NCBI RefSeq assembly: GCF_016613415.1
Contig: NZ_JACWCT010000016.1
Coordinates: 1 to 51,842, forward strand
DNA length: 51,842 nt
Reading direction: 5' to 3'
Source of the DNA: Methylobacterium ajmalii
GTDB taxonomy: Bacteria > Pseudomonadota > Alphaproteobacteria > Rhizobiales > Beijerinckiaceae
Below are positions 18,129 through 27,326 of this stretch, in pieces. How positions within the stretch are numbered: the first letter of the stretch is position 1; each line of letters opens with the position of its first letter. The position numbers were made by a program, and so were the translations under genes. Below the pieces are notes generated by a model. It was not told the origin of the DNA and made no database searches. It was given only the letters and a program-made list of their open reading frames with translations.

Positions 18129-20552
18129 ATGACGCGCTCAGCCCTCCCTTCCCCCCATCCGCTCCACGTCTGGACCGCGCGGGACTTCTGGCTGGCGCTC
18201 GCCGCCGTCATGCTGTTCTGGGCCGCGGCCGCCGCGGTCTGGCCGCTCACCGGCGCGGTGGTGCCGTGGGATTCCAAGAACCACTTCTACCCGATGCTGC
18301 GCTACCTCGGCGCGGCACTGGCGAACGGCGAATTGCCGCTGTGGAACCCCTACCACTTCGCCGGCCACCCCTCGGTGGCGGATCCGCAATCGCTTCTCTT
18401 CACCCCGACCATGCTGTTCTTCGCGTGGCTCGACCCGTCGCCGTCGATGGAGCTGTTCGACGCGGTGGTGTTCGCCCACCTGATCCCCGGCGCGGTCGCG
18501 ACGCTGCTGCTGTTTCGCCGCCGCGGCTGGCACCCGGTCGGCGCGGTGGCGGCCGCGATGGTGTTCGTGCTCGGCGGCTCGGCCTCGGCCCGGCTGCAGC
18601 ATACCGGCATGATCATCTCGTACGGCTTCGTGCCGCTGGCCTGGTGGCTGCTGGAGGAGGCGCTGGCGCGCCGCTCCTACGTCTTCGGTCTCGCCTTCGC
18701 GGTGGTGGCCGCCGTGATGACGGTGGGGCGCGACCAGGTGGCGTTCCTGTGCGGCCTGAGCCTGATCGGCGTCGCGGTCCACGCGATCCTGACCGCGCCG
18801 GCGCCGCTGTCCTACCTGCGCGCCCGGATCGGGGTGCTCGCCGCGATGGGCGTGGTCGGGGGGGCGCTGCTCGCCGTGCCCTCGCTCCTCACCATGCAGT
18901 TCCTGATGACCTCGACCCGGCCGTCCTTCGGCTACGGCGCGGCCATCATGGGCTCGCTGCCGCCCTCGAGCTTCGCCACCGCCCTCTTCGCCGACGTGTT
19001 CGGCTCGCTGCGCTGGACCTACGATTACTGGGGTCCCGACTGGCAGTCGATGGACGGCAACACCTGGACCGACCGGGCGGTGAACTACCTTTTCGCCGGC
19101 ACCCTGCCGGCGGTGCTGATCCTCTGGCACGGCATCGCCGGCGGGCGCCTCGCCGCCCGGGAGGTCCGCTACCCGGTGATCGTGCTCGCCGCCGCGATCC
19201 TGTACGCGCTCGGGCGCTACACCCCGGTCTTCGCTCCTATCTTCGACCACTTCCCCGGCGTCGACCTCTACCGCCGGCCCGCCGATGCGACCTTCGTCGT
19301 CAATATCGGGCTCGCGCTCACCGCCGGCTACCTCGTCCACCGCTACGTCATGGAGGGCGCGCCCCGGCTGCGAACCGGCCTCCCCGCCTTCCGCGTCGCC
19401 CTGCCGGCCCTGGCGGTCGCGGGCCTCGGCGGCATCCTGTTCGTGTCCTACGCCTACGCGGCGAAGGCCCACCACCTGCCGGACGCGCTGCGCGACGGCC
19501 TGATCGGCACCGGGATCGCGCTCGCCGCCGTCGCGGCGATGCTGTGGGCCGGTCCGCGCCGGCGGACGCTCGCCGCCGCCGGCCTCGTCGCGCTGCTCGG
19601 CGCGGAACTCGTCTGGCGCAACGCCGGCAACTCGCTCAACGCCGAGCCGGCGGGGCGCTACGCGGTGTTCCAGCAACTGCCGCCCGAGCAGCTCCAGGGG
19701 CTGACGGCCCTCAAGGCCGAGCTCGACGCGCGCCACGCCAAGGGCGAGCACCCGCGGGTCGAGATCCTAGGCCTGGGCGGTGCCTGGCAGAACGCCTCGA
19801 TGGTTCTCGGGCTCGAGGACACGATCGGCTACAACCCGCTGCGCCTCGCCGATTACGAGCGCGCCGTCGGCCCGGGCGAGAACGCCGCCGACCCGAACCT
19901 GCGCCAGTTCCCGGGCCTCTTTCGCGGCTACCGCTCGCGGCTCGCCAGCCTGCTCGGCCTCGAATACCTCGTCCTCGACCGGCCGGCCGAGCGGCTGCCC
20001 AAGCACTTCCCGCAGCTGACCGGCGCCAAGCTCCTCTACGGCTCGGGCCAGATGTGGATCTACCGCCTCGATCCGGCCAAGCCCCGGGCCTACCTGGCGA
20101 CGCGCCTCGTCCCGGTCGATTCCGAGAGCGTCCTCGACCAGGACGAACTGCCCGAGTTCGAGGGCAGCGAGACCGCCCTCGTCGACCGCGACAGCGTGCC
20201 GAAGATCAAGGGCGAGTTCGGCCTCAAGGACCCGGCGGCGCCGGTCGTCGCGGCCAAGGGCACGGCGACGATCCTGGCCTACCGCCGCAATGTCGTCACC
20301 GTGGAGGTCGAGACCGACCGCGACAGCGTGCTGGTGCTGCACGACATCTTCTATCCGGGCTGGCAGGCCCGGGTCGACGGTGCCCGCCGCCCGATCCTGC
20401 GCACCAACCTGCTCTTCCGCGGGGTCGAGGTGCCGGCGGGCAAGCACGTGGTCGAGTTCAGGTTCCGCCCGCTCTCGGTCGACAACCTGGTGGCGGCGGC
20501 GAGCGAATTGTTGGCGAGGGACGATGACGCGGGCGAGACGGCGGTTCGGTAA
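18129..20552 (+). CDS. YfhO-like polytopic membrane protein (GT-C-type fold)
   Basis: An 807-residue integral membrane protein. There are about 12-13 hydrophobic helices between residues 20 and 505, and a soluble C-terminal domain outside the membrane. After the first helix, GAVVPWDSKNHFYPMLRYLG has the acidic residue in the first periplasmic loop that GT-C glycosyltransferases use in catalysis, and NGELPLWNPYHFAGHPSVADPQS is characteristic of the YfhO/Bacterial membrane protein family. The C-terminal HDIFYPGWQARVDG (about 738-751) is also typical. YfhO relatives are thought to transfer sugars to lipid-linked or wall glycans, but the substrate here is unknown. The gene overlaps the next one by 29 nt, so both are made together. 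Its start at 18129 follows GCACC with no strong ribosome site. Confidence 0.85.
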   Translation: MTRSALPSPHPLHVWTARDFWLALAAVMLFWAAAAAVWPLTGAVVPWDSKNHFYPMLRYLGAALANGELPLWNPYHFAGHPSVADPQSLLFTPTMLFFAWLDPSPSMELFDAVVFAHLIPGAVATLLLFRRRGWHPVGAVAAAMVFVLGGSASARLQHTGMIISYGFVPLAWWLLEEALARRSYVFGLAFAVVAAVMTVGRDQVAFLCGLSLIGVAVHAILTAPAPLSYLRARIGVLAAMGVVGGALLAVPSLLTMQFLMTSTRPSFGYGAAIMGSLPPSSFATALFADVFGSLRWTYDYWGPDWQSMDGNTWTDRAVNYLFAGTLPAVLILWHGIAGGRLAAREVRYPVIVLAAAILYALGRYTPVFAPIFDHFPGVDLYRRPADATFVVNIGLALTAGYLVHRYVMEGAPRLRTGLPAFRVALPALAVAGLGGILFVSYAYAAKAHHLPDALRDGLIGTGIALAAVAAMLWAGPRRRTLAAAGLVALLGAELVWRNAGNSLNAEPAGRYAVFQQLPPEQLQGLTALKAELDARHAKGEHPRVEILGLGGAWQNASMVLGLEDTIGYNPLRLADYERAVGPGENAADPNLRQFPGLFRGYRSRLASLLGLEYLVLDRPAERLPKHFPQLTGAKLLYGSGQMWIYRLDPAKPRAYLATRLVPVDSESVLDQDELPEFEGSETALVDRDSVPKIKGEFGLKDPAAPVVAAKGTATILAYRRNVVTVEVETDRDSVLVLHDIFYPGWQARVDGARRPILRTNLLFRGVEVPAGKHVVEFRFRPLSVDNLVAAASELLARDDDAGETAVR

Positions 20553-21471
20553 GGCCCTGGCGCTGGCCGTGCTCTGCGGCGGCCCCGCCGCGGCGCAGTC
20601 CCCGGGTCCCGCCCCCGCTCCTGCACCCGTCCCCGCGCTGCCCCCCGGCGTGGCGCCGCAAGGCGTCGCGCCCCAGGGCGTGACGCAGGGGCCGCCCCCG
20701 GCTCCCGCGCCCGCCGAGGCCAGCCTGTCGCTGCGGGCCGTGCTGACGAGCGAAGCCAAGCCCCTGCGCGGCGGCCTGACCTGGCGGATCTACGAGGACC
20801 GGCCGGAGGGCGGAAAGCCCGTGGTGCTCGCCCGCTCCGAGGAGGCGCAGCCGACCTTCCGGCTGCCGCCCGGCAGCTACCTCGCCAACGTCACCTACGG
20901 CTTCGTCAGCACCTCGAAGCGCGTGACCCTGAACTCGGGCGCGGGCATCGAGCAGCTCGTCGTCAATGCCGGGGCGCTGCGCCTGTCGGGCGCGGTCGGC
21001 GAGGCGCGGATCCAGCCCGGCCAGCTCGCCTTCTCGGTCTTCGTGCCGATCGGCAACAACCCGGAGGGGCGGCTCGTTCGCGACGGCGTCAAGGCCGGCG
21101 AGATCGTGCGCCTGCCCGAGGGCACCTACCACGTCGTCTCGACCTGGGGGGATTCGAACGCGATCCAGCGCGCCGACCTGAAGGTCGAGAACGGCCGGCT
21201 GACCGATGCGACCCTCAACCACCGCGCCGCCACCGTGACCCTGAAGCTCGTCGCCTCGCCGGGCACCGAGGCCTTCGCGGGCACCGCCTTCAGCGTGCTG
21301 ACGCCGGGCGGCGACACGATCCGCGAGGCGATCGGCGCGTTCCCGCAGGTGACGCTCGCGGAGGGCGAGTACCAGCTCATCGCCCGCCACGACGGCAAGG
21401 TCTATACCCAGGACTTCAAGGTCGAGAGCGGCGTCGACCGCGACATCGAGGCGATCGCCAAGGATCCGTGA
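20524..21471 (+). CDS. Exported protein with three beta-type repeats
   Basis: A 315-residue exported protein of unknown function. A signal peptide (MTRARRRFGKALALAVLCGGPAAAQ, cleavage near 25) leads into a Pro/Ala-rich linker (about 26-65) holding the repeat GVAPQ-GVAPQ-GVTQG. The rest is three repeats of about 80 residues, each with the same turn: FRLPPGSYLANVTYG (112-126), VRLPEGTYHVVSTWG (195-209) and VTLAEGEYQLIARHDG (276-291). The L-x-x-G-x-Y turn resembles PEGA or carboxypeptidase-regulatory-like beta sandwiches, which often bind glycans or wall. The ATG at 20524 lies 29 nt inside the upstream YfhO-like gene, so the pair is translationally coupled; the likely reading is that this protein acts in the periplasm with that membrane enzyme. 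I know no described family for it. Confidence 0.85.
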   Translation: MTRARRRFGKALALAVLCGGPAAAQSPGPAPAPAPVPALPPGVAPQGVAPQGVTQGPPPAPAPAEASLSLRAVLTSEAKPLRGGLTWRIYEDRPEGGKPVVLARSEEAQPTFRLPPGSYLANVTYGFVSTSKRVTLNSGAGIEQLVVNAGALRLSGAVGEARIQPGQLAFSVFVPIGNNPEGRLVRDGVKAGEIVRLPEGTYHVVSTWGDSNAIQRADLKVENGRLTDATLNHRAATVTLKLVASPGTEAFAGTAFSVLTPGGDTIREAIGAFPQVTLAEGEYQLIARHDGKVYTQDFKVESGVDRDIEAIAKDP

Positions 21472-21679
21472 GCGCCGGAAAGCCCCGGCGGCGATCCTCG
21501 ACGGGTGTTCTCGATCGGACCGCCCGCGCGGGCCGGGGACCGGTTGTCGGCGAATCGATCCACCAACCGTTAAGCCCATCGGCACCGCGGGCGGTGCCGC
21601 CCCGCAATGCGGCCGCGGAACCCCATGTTTAGAGGGGTCGGTTATCCGGCTTTTAACGGCCTGACCCTACGGTCGCGCC

Positions 21680-22228
21680 ATGCGACATCCGCTGGGCCTC
21701 ATCCGTGACGAGAAGGGATCGACTGCGGTCGAGTTCGCCCTGGTCGGCATGATGTTCATGGCCGTCATCCTGTTCACGATGGTCGTGGCGGAGATCCTGT
21801 ACTTCGGGCAGAAGCTCGACTTCGCCACCGAGCAGGCGTCCCGTCAGGTCATCGTCGGCAAGGCGCAGCAGCAGGCAACGCCGCCCACCCTGGCGGACTT
21901 CACCCAGGCCCTGTGCGGCAAGCTCCCGGCCGCGATGTCCTGCAGCGACGTGATCGTCAACCTCTACGTCGTCCCGAAAGCGACGGCGCCGGGCTACTAC
22001 GCCTACGTCAAGGCCGACCAGAGCGGCCTGGCGCTGCCGGCCCTGACGCCGGGAAGCGGCCAGTTCACCCTCGGCAGCCAGGGCGACTACCAGTACCTGC
22101 AGGTCATCTATCCGGTCACGTTCCTGCCGTCGTTCATGACCGCCTGGCTCGATGCTTCGACGATGTACAACGGCAAGCCGGCCTACCTCATCATCTCGAC
22201 CGCCGCCTTCCGCGTCGAGAGCTACTGA
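21680..22228 (+). CDS. TadE-family pseudopilin-like protein
   Basis: A 182-residue protein with a short basic N-terminus, then the TadE signature GSTAVEFALVGMMFMAVILFTMVVAEILYF (about residues 13-41): a Glu in the pseudopilin-like AVEFAL segment followed by one transmembrane helix. The rest lies outside the membrane and has two Cys residues (LCGKL and MSCSD) that may bridge. TadE-type proteins are minor pilin components of Flp/Tad pili. It is the first of three overlapping genes; its stop and the next ATG share an A (TGATG, 22226-22230). No other tad or cpa genes (ATPase, TadB/C, prepilin peptidase, RcpA) are present nearby. Confidence 0.9.
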   Translation: MRHPLGLIRDEKGSTAVEFALVGMMFMAVILFTMVVAEILYFGQKLDFATEQASRQVIVGKAQQQATPPTLADFTQALCGKLPAAMSCSDVIVNLYVVPKATAPGYYAYVKADQSGLALPALTPGSGQFTLGSQGDYQYLQVIYPVTFLPSFMTAWLDASTMYNGKPAYLIISTAAFRVESY

Positions 22229-22944
22229 TGCGGTCCGTCCTCGTGTCCCGCATCCGGCGCTTCCGAAGCGCCGAGGACGGCCTCGCCGCCGTCGAGATGG
22301 CGTTGATCATGCCGGTCATCCTGGTGATCATGCTCGGCGGCATCCAGGTCGTGTCGTACATCAACGCCGTGCGCAAGGTCGAACTGGTGGTCCGTTCGAT
22401 CAGCCAGATGATCTCGCAGACCCAGCCGCCGAGCGGCTCGACCGTCGCGATGGTCAACGCGGGCGACCTGCATTTCAGCTACGATTCCGCGCTGGTGCTG
22501 TTCCCGTACCTGATGGCCGAGGGACGCCGCCGGGGCCAGGCGTGGTGGCAGGTCGTCACGATCAACTACGCCAGCATCAAGTTCACCCAGACGGCGACGA
22601 CCTGCACGGATGGGAGCGACCTGTCGGCCTGCTACCGCGCCGACGTGGTCTGGACCAGCACGGGCACGACCCAGCCCGCGACCGGGGTCGCCTACCGGCC
22701 CTGCGGCACGCCCCAGATCGCGGCGTCGAACACCGCCCCTCCGAGCCGCACGGCCCTGCCGCGCTCCCTGTTCGGGCCCGCGGCGGCGGTGGTGATCGAC
22801 GTGGCATTCACCTTCACGCCGACCTTCGGCGCCAACTACCTGCCTTCGCTGCGGATCGCGCGCACGGCCTACATCCAGCCGCGCTACGCGACGCTCGTCG
22901 ATTTCGACACAACCAACAACGACGGAATCGCCTCGAAATGCTGA
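22228..22944 (+). CDS. TadE/TadG-family protein
   Basis: A 238-residue single-pass protein. The segment EDGLAAVEMALIMPVILVIMLGGIQVVSYI (about residues 14-43) is the TadE-like AVE-x-AL motif and transmembrane helix. The outside part has a possible disulfide region (TCTDGSDLSACYR, then PCGTP) and a C-terminal IARTAYIQPRY. It starts in the stop codon of the upstream tadE-like gene and overlaps the downstream VWA gene by 7 nt (22938-22944), so all three are translationally coupled. It likely works with them in assembly of a Tad-type surface structure; being without a pilin gene, its partner machinery must be elsewhere. Confidence 0.85.
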   Translation: MRSVLVSRIRRFRSAEDGLAAVEMALIMPVILVIMLGGIQVVSYINAVRKVELVVRSISQMISQTQPPSGSTVAMVNAGDLHFSYDSALVLFPYLMAEGRRRGQAWWQVVTINYASIKFTQTATTCTDGSDLSACYRADVVWTSTGTTQPATGVAYRPCGTPQIAASNTAPPSRTALPRSLFGPAAAVVIDVAFTFTPTFGANYLPSLRIARTAYIQPRYATLVDFDTTNNDGIASKC

Positions 22945-24374
22945 CCTCCGCATCCCGGTTCGCCGCCGCGGCGGCATCGTTCCGCCGCTGCCGCAACGGC
23001 GGCATCAACATGCTGTTCGGGCTCAGCCTGATCCCGATGGTCGGCCTGATCGGGCTCGGGGTCGATTACGGCGTCGCGGTGACCAATCGCTCGCGGCTCG
23101 ACCGGGCGGCCGATGCCGCCGCCCTCGCCGCGATCGTGACCGCCAAGACCTACATCGCCGCCAACTCGTCGCAGAGCGGCGTGCTCGAGTCCGCGAAGGC
23201 GGCGGGCCGGACCCAGGCGGTCAACAGCTTCAACGTCAACATCGGCAACGTGCCCCTCGGAAGCGCGAACCTGCAGACGCCGGACGTCCAGATCGCCGGC
23301 CAGACCATCACTGCCAAGATCACCTATACGGCAACGATCCAGAACAGCTTCTCGAAGCTCTTCCTGGTACCGACCACCACGGTGGGCAATACGGTGACCG
23401 CCTCGGTCGACCTGCCGAGCTACCTCGACTTCTACCTGATGGTCGACGTGTCGGGATCGATGGGCCTGCCCACGACGGCGAGCGGCATGACGCAGCTCGC
23501 CAAAGACAACGACGACATGTACAGCGACTACAAGCAGGGCTGCCAGTTCGCCTGCCACTTCCCCGGCTACAAGGGCTGGGGCCTAGCGGCGGGCAAGATC
23601 CAGCTGCGGTCTGACGCGGTGAACAACGCGGTCTGCGCGCTCCTGCAGAGGGCGGGCTTCCCGACCGTGCCGAACCAGTACCGGATCGGCATCTACCCGT
23701 TCATAAACCAGCTCGCGACCCTGGCCGGCATCACCGGCGACGTGAACTCGCTGAAGACGTCCGCCCAGTGCGCGAATTCCTGGCCGCTCGCCTTCACCAA
23801 CCTCCTCGATACCGGGTCGACCCAGCTCAACAGTCCCAACGACCCGACCACCGGCGTCGGCGCGGGCGGCACCCATTTCGAGGTCGCCTTCCCGCAGATG
23901 AAGACGATCGTGACCCAGAACGGCTTCGGCGACGGATCGACGAGCACGAACCGCAAGCCGTTCGTGTTCCTCGTCACAGACGGGATGCAGAACGGGCAGC
24001 ACTTCTTCGTCAAGCCGGGCACGCAATACGCCTATCCGGGCAATCCGTCGAAGTTCCCAGGCTGGGGCGATGCCTGGTGGGACGGCTCGCAGCCCTCACA
24101 GATCGACGCGAAGAACTGCGATGCCCTCAAGGCCGCCGGGGCGACGATCTCGGTCCTCTACATCCCGTACAACCAGATCTCGTTCACCGACAAGGGCGGC
24201 GGCATCGCCTGGGAGAACAAGCGGGTCAACGGTTTCAGCCCGACGCTCGGCACGGCGCTCCAGTCCTGCGCGTCGCCGGGCTACTTCAAGGCCGCCAATT
24301 CTCCCGAAGACATCACCGCGGCCCTCAAGGCGATGTTCGACCAGGCGCTCAAGGTCGCCCGCCTGACCCAGTAG
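22938..24374 (+). CDS. TadG-like protein with VWA domain
   Basis: A 478-residue protein: an N-terminal TadG-type segment GGINMLFGLSLIPMVGLIGLGVDYG (about residues 21-45) with a transmembrane helix, then ADAAALAAIV typical of TadG, and a von Willebrand A domain (about 163-475) starting LDFYLMVDVSGSMG. The metal site DxSxS is DVSGS at residues 170-174, with a later VFLVTDGMQNG containing the conserved Thr-Asp. VWA domains of TadG-like proteins are displayed outside and bind ligands or surfaces. The start at 22938 overlaps the previous stop, and the C-terminus ends DQALKVARLTQ. Internal Cys pairs (GCQFACHF, QCANS, NCDAL, SCASPG) suggest disulfides outside the cytoplasm. Confidence 0.9.
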   Translation: MLTSASRFAAAAASFRRCRNGGINMLFGLSLIPMVGLIGLGVDYGVAVTNRSRLDRAADAAALAAIVTAKTYIAANSSQSGVLESAKAAGRTQAVNSFNVNIGNVPLGSANLQTPDVQIAGQTITAKITYTATIQNSFSKLFLVPTTTVGNTVTASVDLPSYLDFYLMVDVSGSMGLPTTASGMTQLAKDNDDMYSDYKQGCQFACHFPGYKGWGLAAGKIQLRSDAVNNAVCALLQRAGFPTVPNQYRIGIYPFINQLATLAGITGDVNSLKTSAQCANSWPLAFTNLLDTGSTQLNSPNDPTTGVGAGGTHFEVAFPQMKTIVTQNGFGDGSTSTNRKPFVFLVTDGMQNGQHFFVKPGTQYAYPGNPSKFPGWGDAWWDGSQPSQIDAKNCDALKAAGATISVLYIPYNQISFTDKGGGIAWENKRVNGFSPTLGTALQSCASPGYFKAANSPEDITAALKAMFDQALKVARLTQ

Positions 24375-25319
24375 GCGTGGAGACCGGCCGCAGGCCCGAG
24401 AGGATCGACGCCGCCACCGCCCGGCGGCGGTGCTCCCCGCGCCTCCAAGTCGGCCGCGACGCCGCCGGGCGTCGGGTCGAGCACGAGGTCGGCGGCGATC
24501 CGGCCCTGCCACGCCGGTCCGACGGGTTCCCGTACGAGGTCGGCACGTACCATCCCCTGATGTGCTCGACCGACGGTCATGATCGGCGTCATCGTTGCTC
24601 ACCAACACGCCGACGGGGATCGTCCTTTGAAGGCCGCGGGACGGCACTGACCTGCAGGGTGCGGACGGATCGCTCCTCGACCGACGACCTGCTTGCAATC
24701 AGGTATGCCGATCGTGAGGAACTGCCGATTCGCGCTCGCTACGCTGGTCGCGATCTCCCTGGCGACACAAGATTTTCAGGAAATGCAGAGATCTCGCGCC
24801 GACCCCGCATCGTCACTATTCCGGTGACCTAGGGAAACACCTTCGATCGAGACCCCTGCCGGCCGTATGAATAAAATCATCCGGTCTGGCACAGCGGTGG
24901 ATCGAATGTCCCGGCCGGGCGCCGCGAGCTGATTGATCAGCTCGATTCACGCAAGCGACCCGCCCTTAGATCGAAATGCAAAATTTTGAGCCGCATTATC
25001 TCTTCGATTATCACTGATGTCTTCTCTCTCTGAGAAATTTTATCAATCTAAAAAGCGCCATGGCTCGGACGGCGCGTTGATTCCCATGGGTACAATAACC
25101 TGTGATGCTGCCTTGGCCGGATTACGATGAACAAAACAGTCTGTCGATTTATATTTCCAGCGTATTTTCTTGAATGAATCGCCAAATAGAGCATACGGCA
25201 ACGCATGACGCAAAATCAATCCGCCATACCGAGAAAAATATCAAGATGTGACAATTTTTCGTAACGAATTTTTATGCTCTGATCTGTCACTGGAAGGTGA
25301 GTTTGCTGGGACAGAGAAA
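24375..25319. other. 945-bp gene-poor stretch, AT-rich in its right half
   Basis: Between the TadG-like gene and the chemoreceptor ATG no convincing gene is seen. The left part (to about 24,830) keeps the high GC of the chromosome and has a small stem (24415-24432) after tadG. A 40-codon frame at 24705-24827 begins with a signal-peptide-like segment but has little support. From about 24,840 the sequence turns AT-rich, with A/T runs and a 7-bp inverted repeat (24926-24932 with 24937-24943). It may be regulatory leader for the chemoreceptor or a remnant of acquired DNA. Confidence 0.6.
24705..24827 (+). CDS. Possible 40-residue exported peptide
   Basis: A 40-codon ATG-initiated frame in the gap before the chemoreceptor. 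The N-terminus (MPIVRNCRFALATLVAISLATQ) looks like a signal peptide or membrane anchor; the rest is a short polar tail. No strong ribosome site and no family match that I know. It may be chance. Confidence 0.2.
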   Translation: MPIVRNCRFALATLVAISLATQDFQEMQRSRADPASSLFR

Positions 25320-27326
25320 ATGGCCTTCAACGTAACGGACAGCATTCGCCCGGCCGCGCCCGCAGGCCGCCGATACATCGGCGTCTCTGGCCGCGCCACG
25401 GCGATGATCCTGGCGACCGTCTGCGCCGCGTTCGCCGTCGGCTCGACCTACATCTACGTCACGCAAGCCGACGCCCTGCAGCGCGACGTCACCGCCAACA
25501 TGGCCAAGCTCGGATCGACCGCCTCGCGCAGCGTCGGGAACTGGCTGCGCGGCAAGATCGACCTGACCCAGATGCTCGCCCAGCAGGCCGCGCTCCACGG
25601 CATCGATGCCGCCTCCGACCGCGCCCTCGACCTGCCCATCTCGCGCGACAGCTTCCTCATCAGCTACGTCAGCCGCACCGACGGCTTCTTCTCGCAGATG
25701 CCCAAAGAGGACCTGCCCCCCGGCTACGACCCGCGCAAGCGCCCCTGGTACCAGGCCGCCGTCGCCGCCAACGGGCCGATCCTCACCGAGCCCTACGGCG
25801 CCGCCGCCCGATCCGGCAGCCTGACCATCACCAGCGCCGCCCCGATGCGCGATGCCAACGGCGCCCTGCTCGGCGTCGCGGGCAGCGACTTCGACCTCGG
25901 CGCCCTCGCCCGCATGATCAATGCCGTCGACACCGGCGGCACCGGCTACGCCTACCTGGTGTCGCGCGCCGGCAAGATCCTGATCCACCCCCGCGCCGAG
26001 CTCAACGGCAAGCCCCTGTCCGACCTGATCACCGGCCCCCTGCCGGCGATCGGCCAGGAGACCGCCGAGACGCGCGAGGGCGAGCGCCCGACCCTGACCG
26101 CCTTCGCCCGGGTGCCCGACCTCCCCGCCTCCCTCGACTGGTACGTCGCCCTCTCGGTCGACCGCGCCCACGCCTTCGCCCCCGTCACCCGGCTGGCCAC
26201 CGCCCTCGCGGCGACCACGATCCTGGTGCTGCTCGTCCTCGCCGTGGTGGTGAGCCGGCTGATGTCGGTCACCGTCGCCCGGCCGTTGAACCGTCTGGTC
26301 GCCGTCCTGCAGCGCATGGCCGGCGGCGACGTCGAGGCCCGGATCGACGTGGCGGCGCGCCGCGACGAGATCGGCGCGGTCGGCCGCGCCGTCGAGGCGA
26401 TCAAGGAGATGGTGGCGCGTACCGCGCGCGAGCAGGCCGAGGTGAAACGGGTCGCCGAGGCGGCGGCGGAGGCCGAGCGCCGGCGCACCATGCTGGCGCT
26501 CGCCGACGGGTTCGAGCGGGCGGTCGGGGGAATCGTCGGCATGGTGTCGTCCTCGGCGACCGAGCTGCAGGCCACGGCCCAGGTCATGACCGCGACCGCG
26601 TCGCAGACGGCGGCGCAATCGATCAGCGTCGCGGCGGCGGCCGAGCAGGCTTCGGCCAATGTCGGCACGGTGGCGGTCGCCTCGGAAGAACTCGGCACCA
26701 GCGTGCAGGAGATCGCCCGCCAGGTGGCGGGCTCGGCCGCGCTGGCGCAGGGCGCAGTGGCGGAGGCCGGCCGGACCTCGCATCTCGTCGGGGAATTGTC
26801 GGCGGCGGTGTCGCAGATCGGCGACGTGGTCGAGCTGATCTCGACGATCGCCGGGCAGACCAACCTGCTCGCGCTCAACGCGACGATCGAGGCGGCGCGG
26901 GCCGGCGAGGCGGGCCGGGGCTTCGCCGTGGTGGCGGCCGAGGTCAAGGCGCTGGCCAACCAGACCGCCAAGGCGACCGGTGAGATCGCCGGCCACATCC
27001 AGCGCATCCAGGGCTCGACCGGCCAGGCGGTGACGGCGATCGACGTGATCGAGGGGCGGATCCGCGAGATCGACGGGGTGGCGTCCTCGATCGCGGCGGC
27101 GGTGGAGCAGCAGGGGGCGGCGACGCGGGAGATCGTGCGCAACGTGCACGAGGCGGCGACCGGGGCGGGCGAGGTGACGACGACCATCGCGGGCGTGGCC
27201 GGGGCGGCCGAGGAGACCGGCGCGGCGGCGTCCCAGGTTCTGTCGGCCTCCTCGGAGCTGTCGCGCCAGTCCGAGCACCTGTCCGCCGAGGTCGCCCGCT
27301 TCCTCGCCACCGTGCGGGCGGCCTGA
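25320..27326 (+). CDS. Methyl-accepting chemotaxis protein with dCache sensor
   Basis: A 668-residue transmembrane chemoreceptor. First membrane helix about residues 27-47; periplasmic double-Cache domain about 50-290, with the dCache hallmarks RPWYQAA (141-147) and ILTEPYGAAARSGSLTITSAAPM; second helix about 292-313; HAMP about 314-368; then the cytoplasmic signalling hairpin with the highly conserved tip VELISTIAGQTNLLALNATIEAARAGEAGRGF. Cache receptors of this type commonly sense amino acids or organic acids; the ligand here is unknown. I prefer the ATG at 25320; an in-frame GTG at 25248 would add 24 residues coded by the AT-rich leader. No che genes are adjacent, so it is an orphan receptor. 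Coding GC is high, unlike its leader. Confidence 0.95.
   Translation: MAFNVTDSIRPAAPAGRRYIGVSGRATAMILATVCAAFAVGSTYIYVTQADALQRDVTANMAKLGSTASRSVGNWLRGKIDLTQMLAQQAALHGIDAASDRALDLPISRDSFLISYVSRTDGFFSQMPKEDLPPGYDPRKRPWYQAAVAANGPILTEPYGAAARSGSLTITSAAPMRDANGALLGVAGSDFDLGALARMINAVDTGGTGYAYLVSRAGKILIHPRAELNGKPLSDLITGPLPAIGQETAETREGERPTLTAFARVPDLPASLDWYVALSVDRAHAFAPVTRLATALAATTILVLLVLAVVVSRLMSVTVARPLNRLVAVLQRMAGGDVEARIDVAARRDEIGAVGRAVEAIKEMVARTAREQAEVKRVAEAAAEAERRRTMLALADGFERAVGGIVGMVSSSATELQATAQVMTATASQTAAQSISVAAAAEQASANVGTVAVASEELGTSVQEIARQVAGSAALAQGAVAEAGRTSHLVGELSAAVSQIGDVVELISTIAGQTNLLALNATIEAARAGEAGRGFAVVAAEVKALANQTAKATGEIAGHIQRIQGSTGQAVTAIDVIEGRIREIDGVASSIAAAVEQQGAATREIVRNVHEAATGAGEVTTTIAGVAGAAEETGAAASQVLSASSELSRQSEHLSAEVARFLATVRAA

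Noticed and set aside
24281..24592. A 103-codon minus-strand frame overlapping the end of the tadG-like gene
   Set aside because: Most of it mirrors the tadG-like 3' end; the remainder has no family match or ribosome site.
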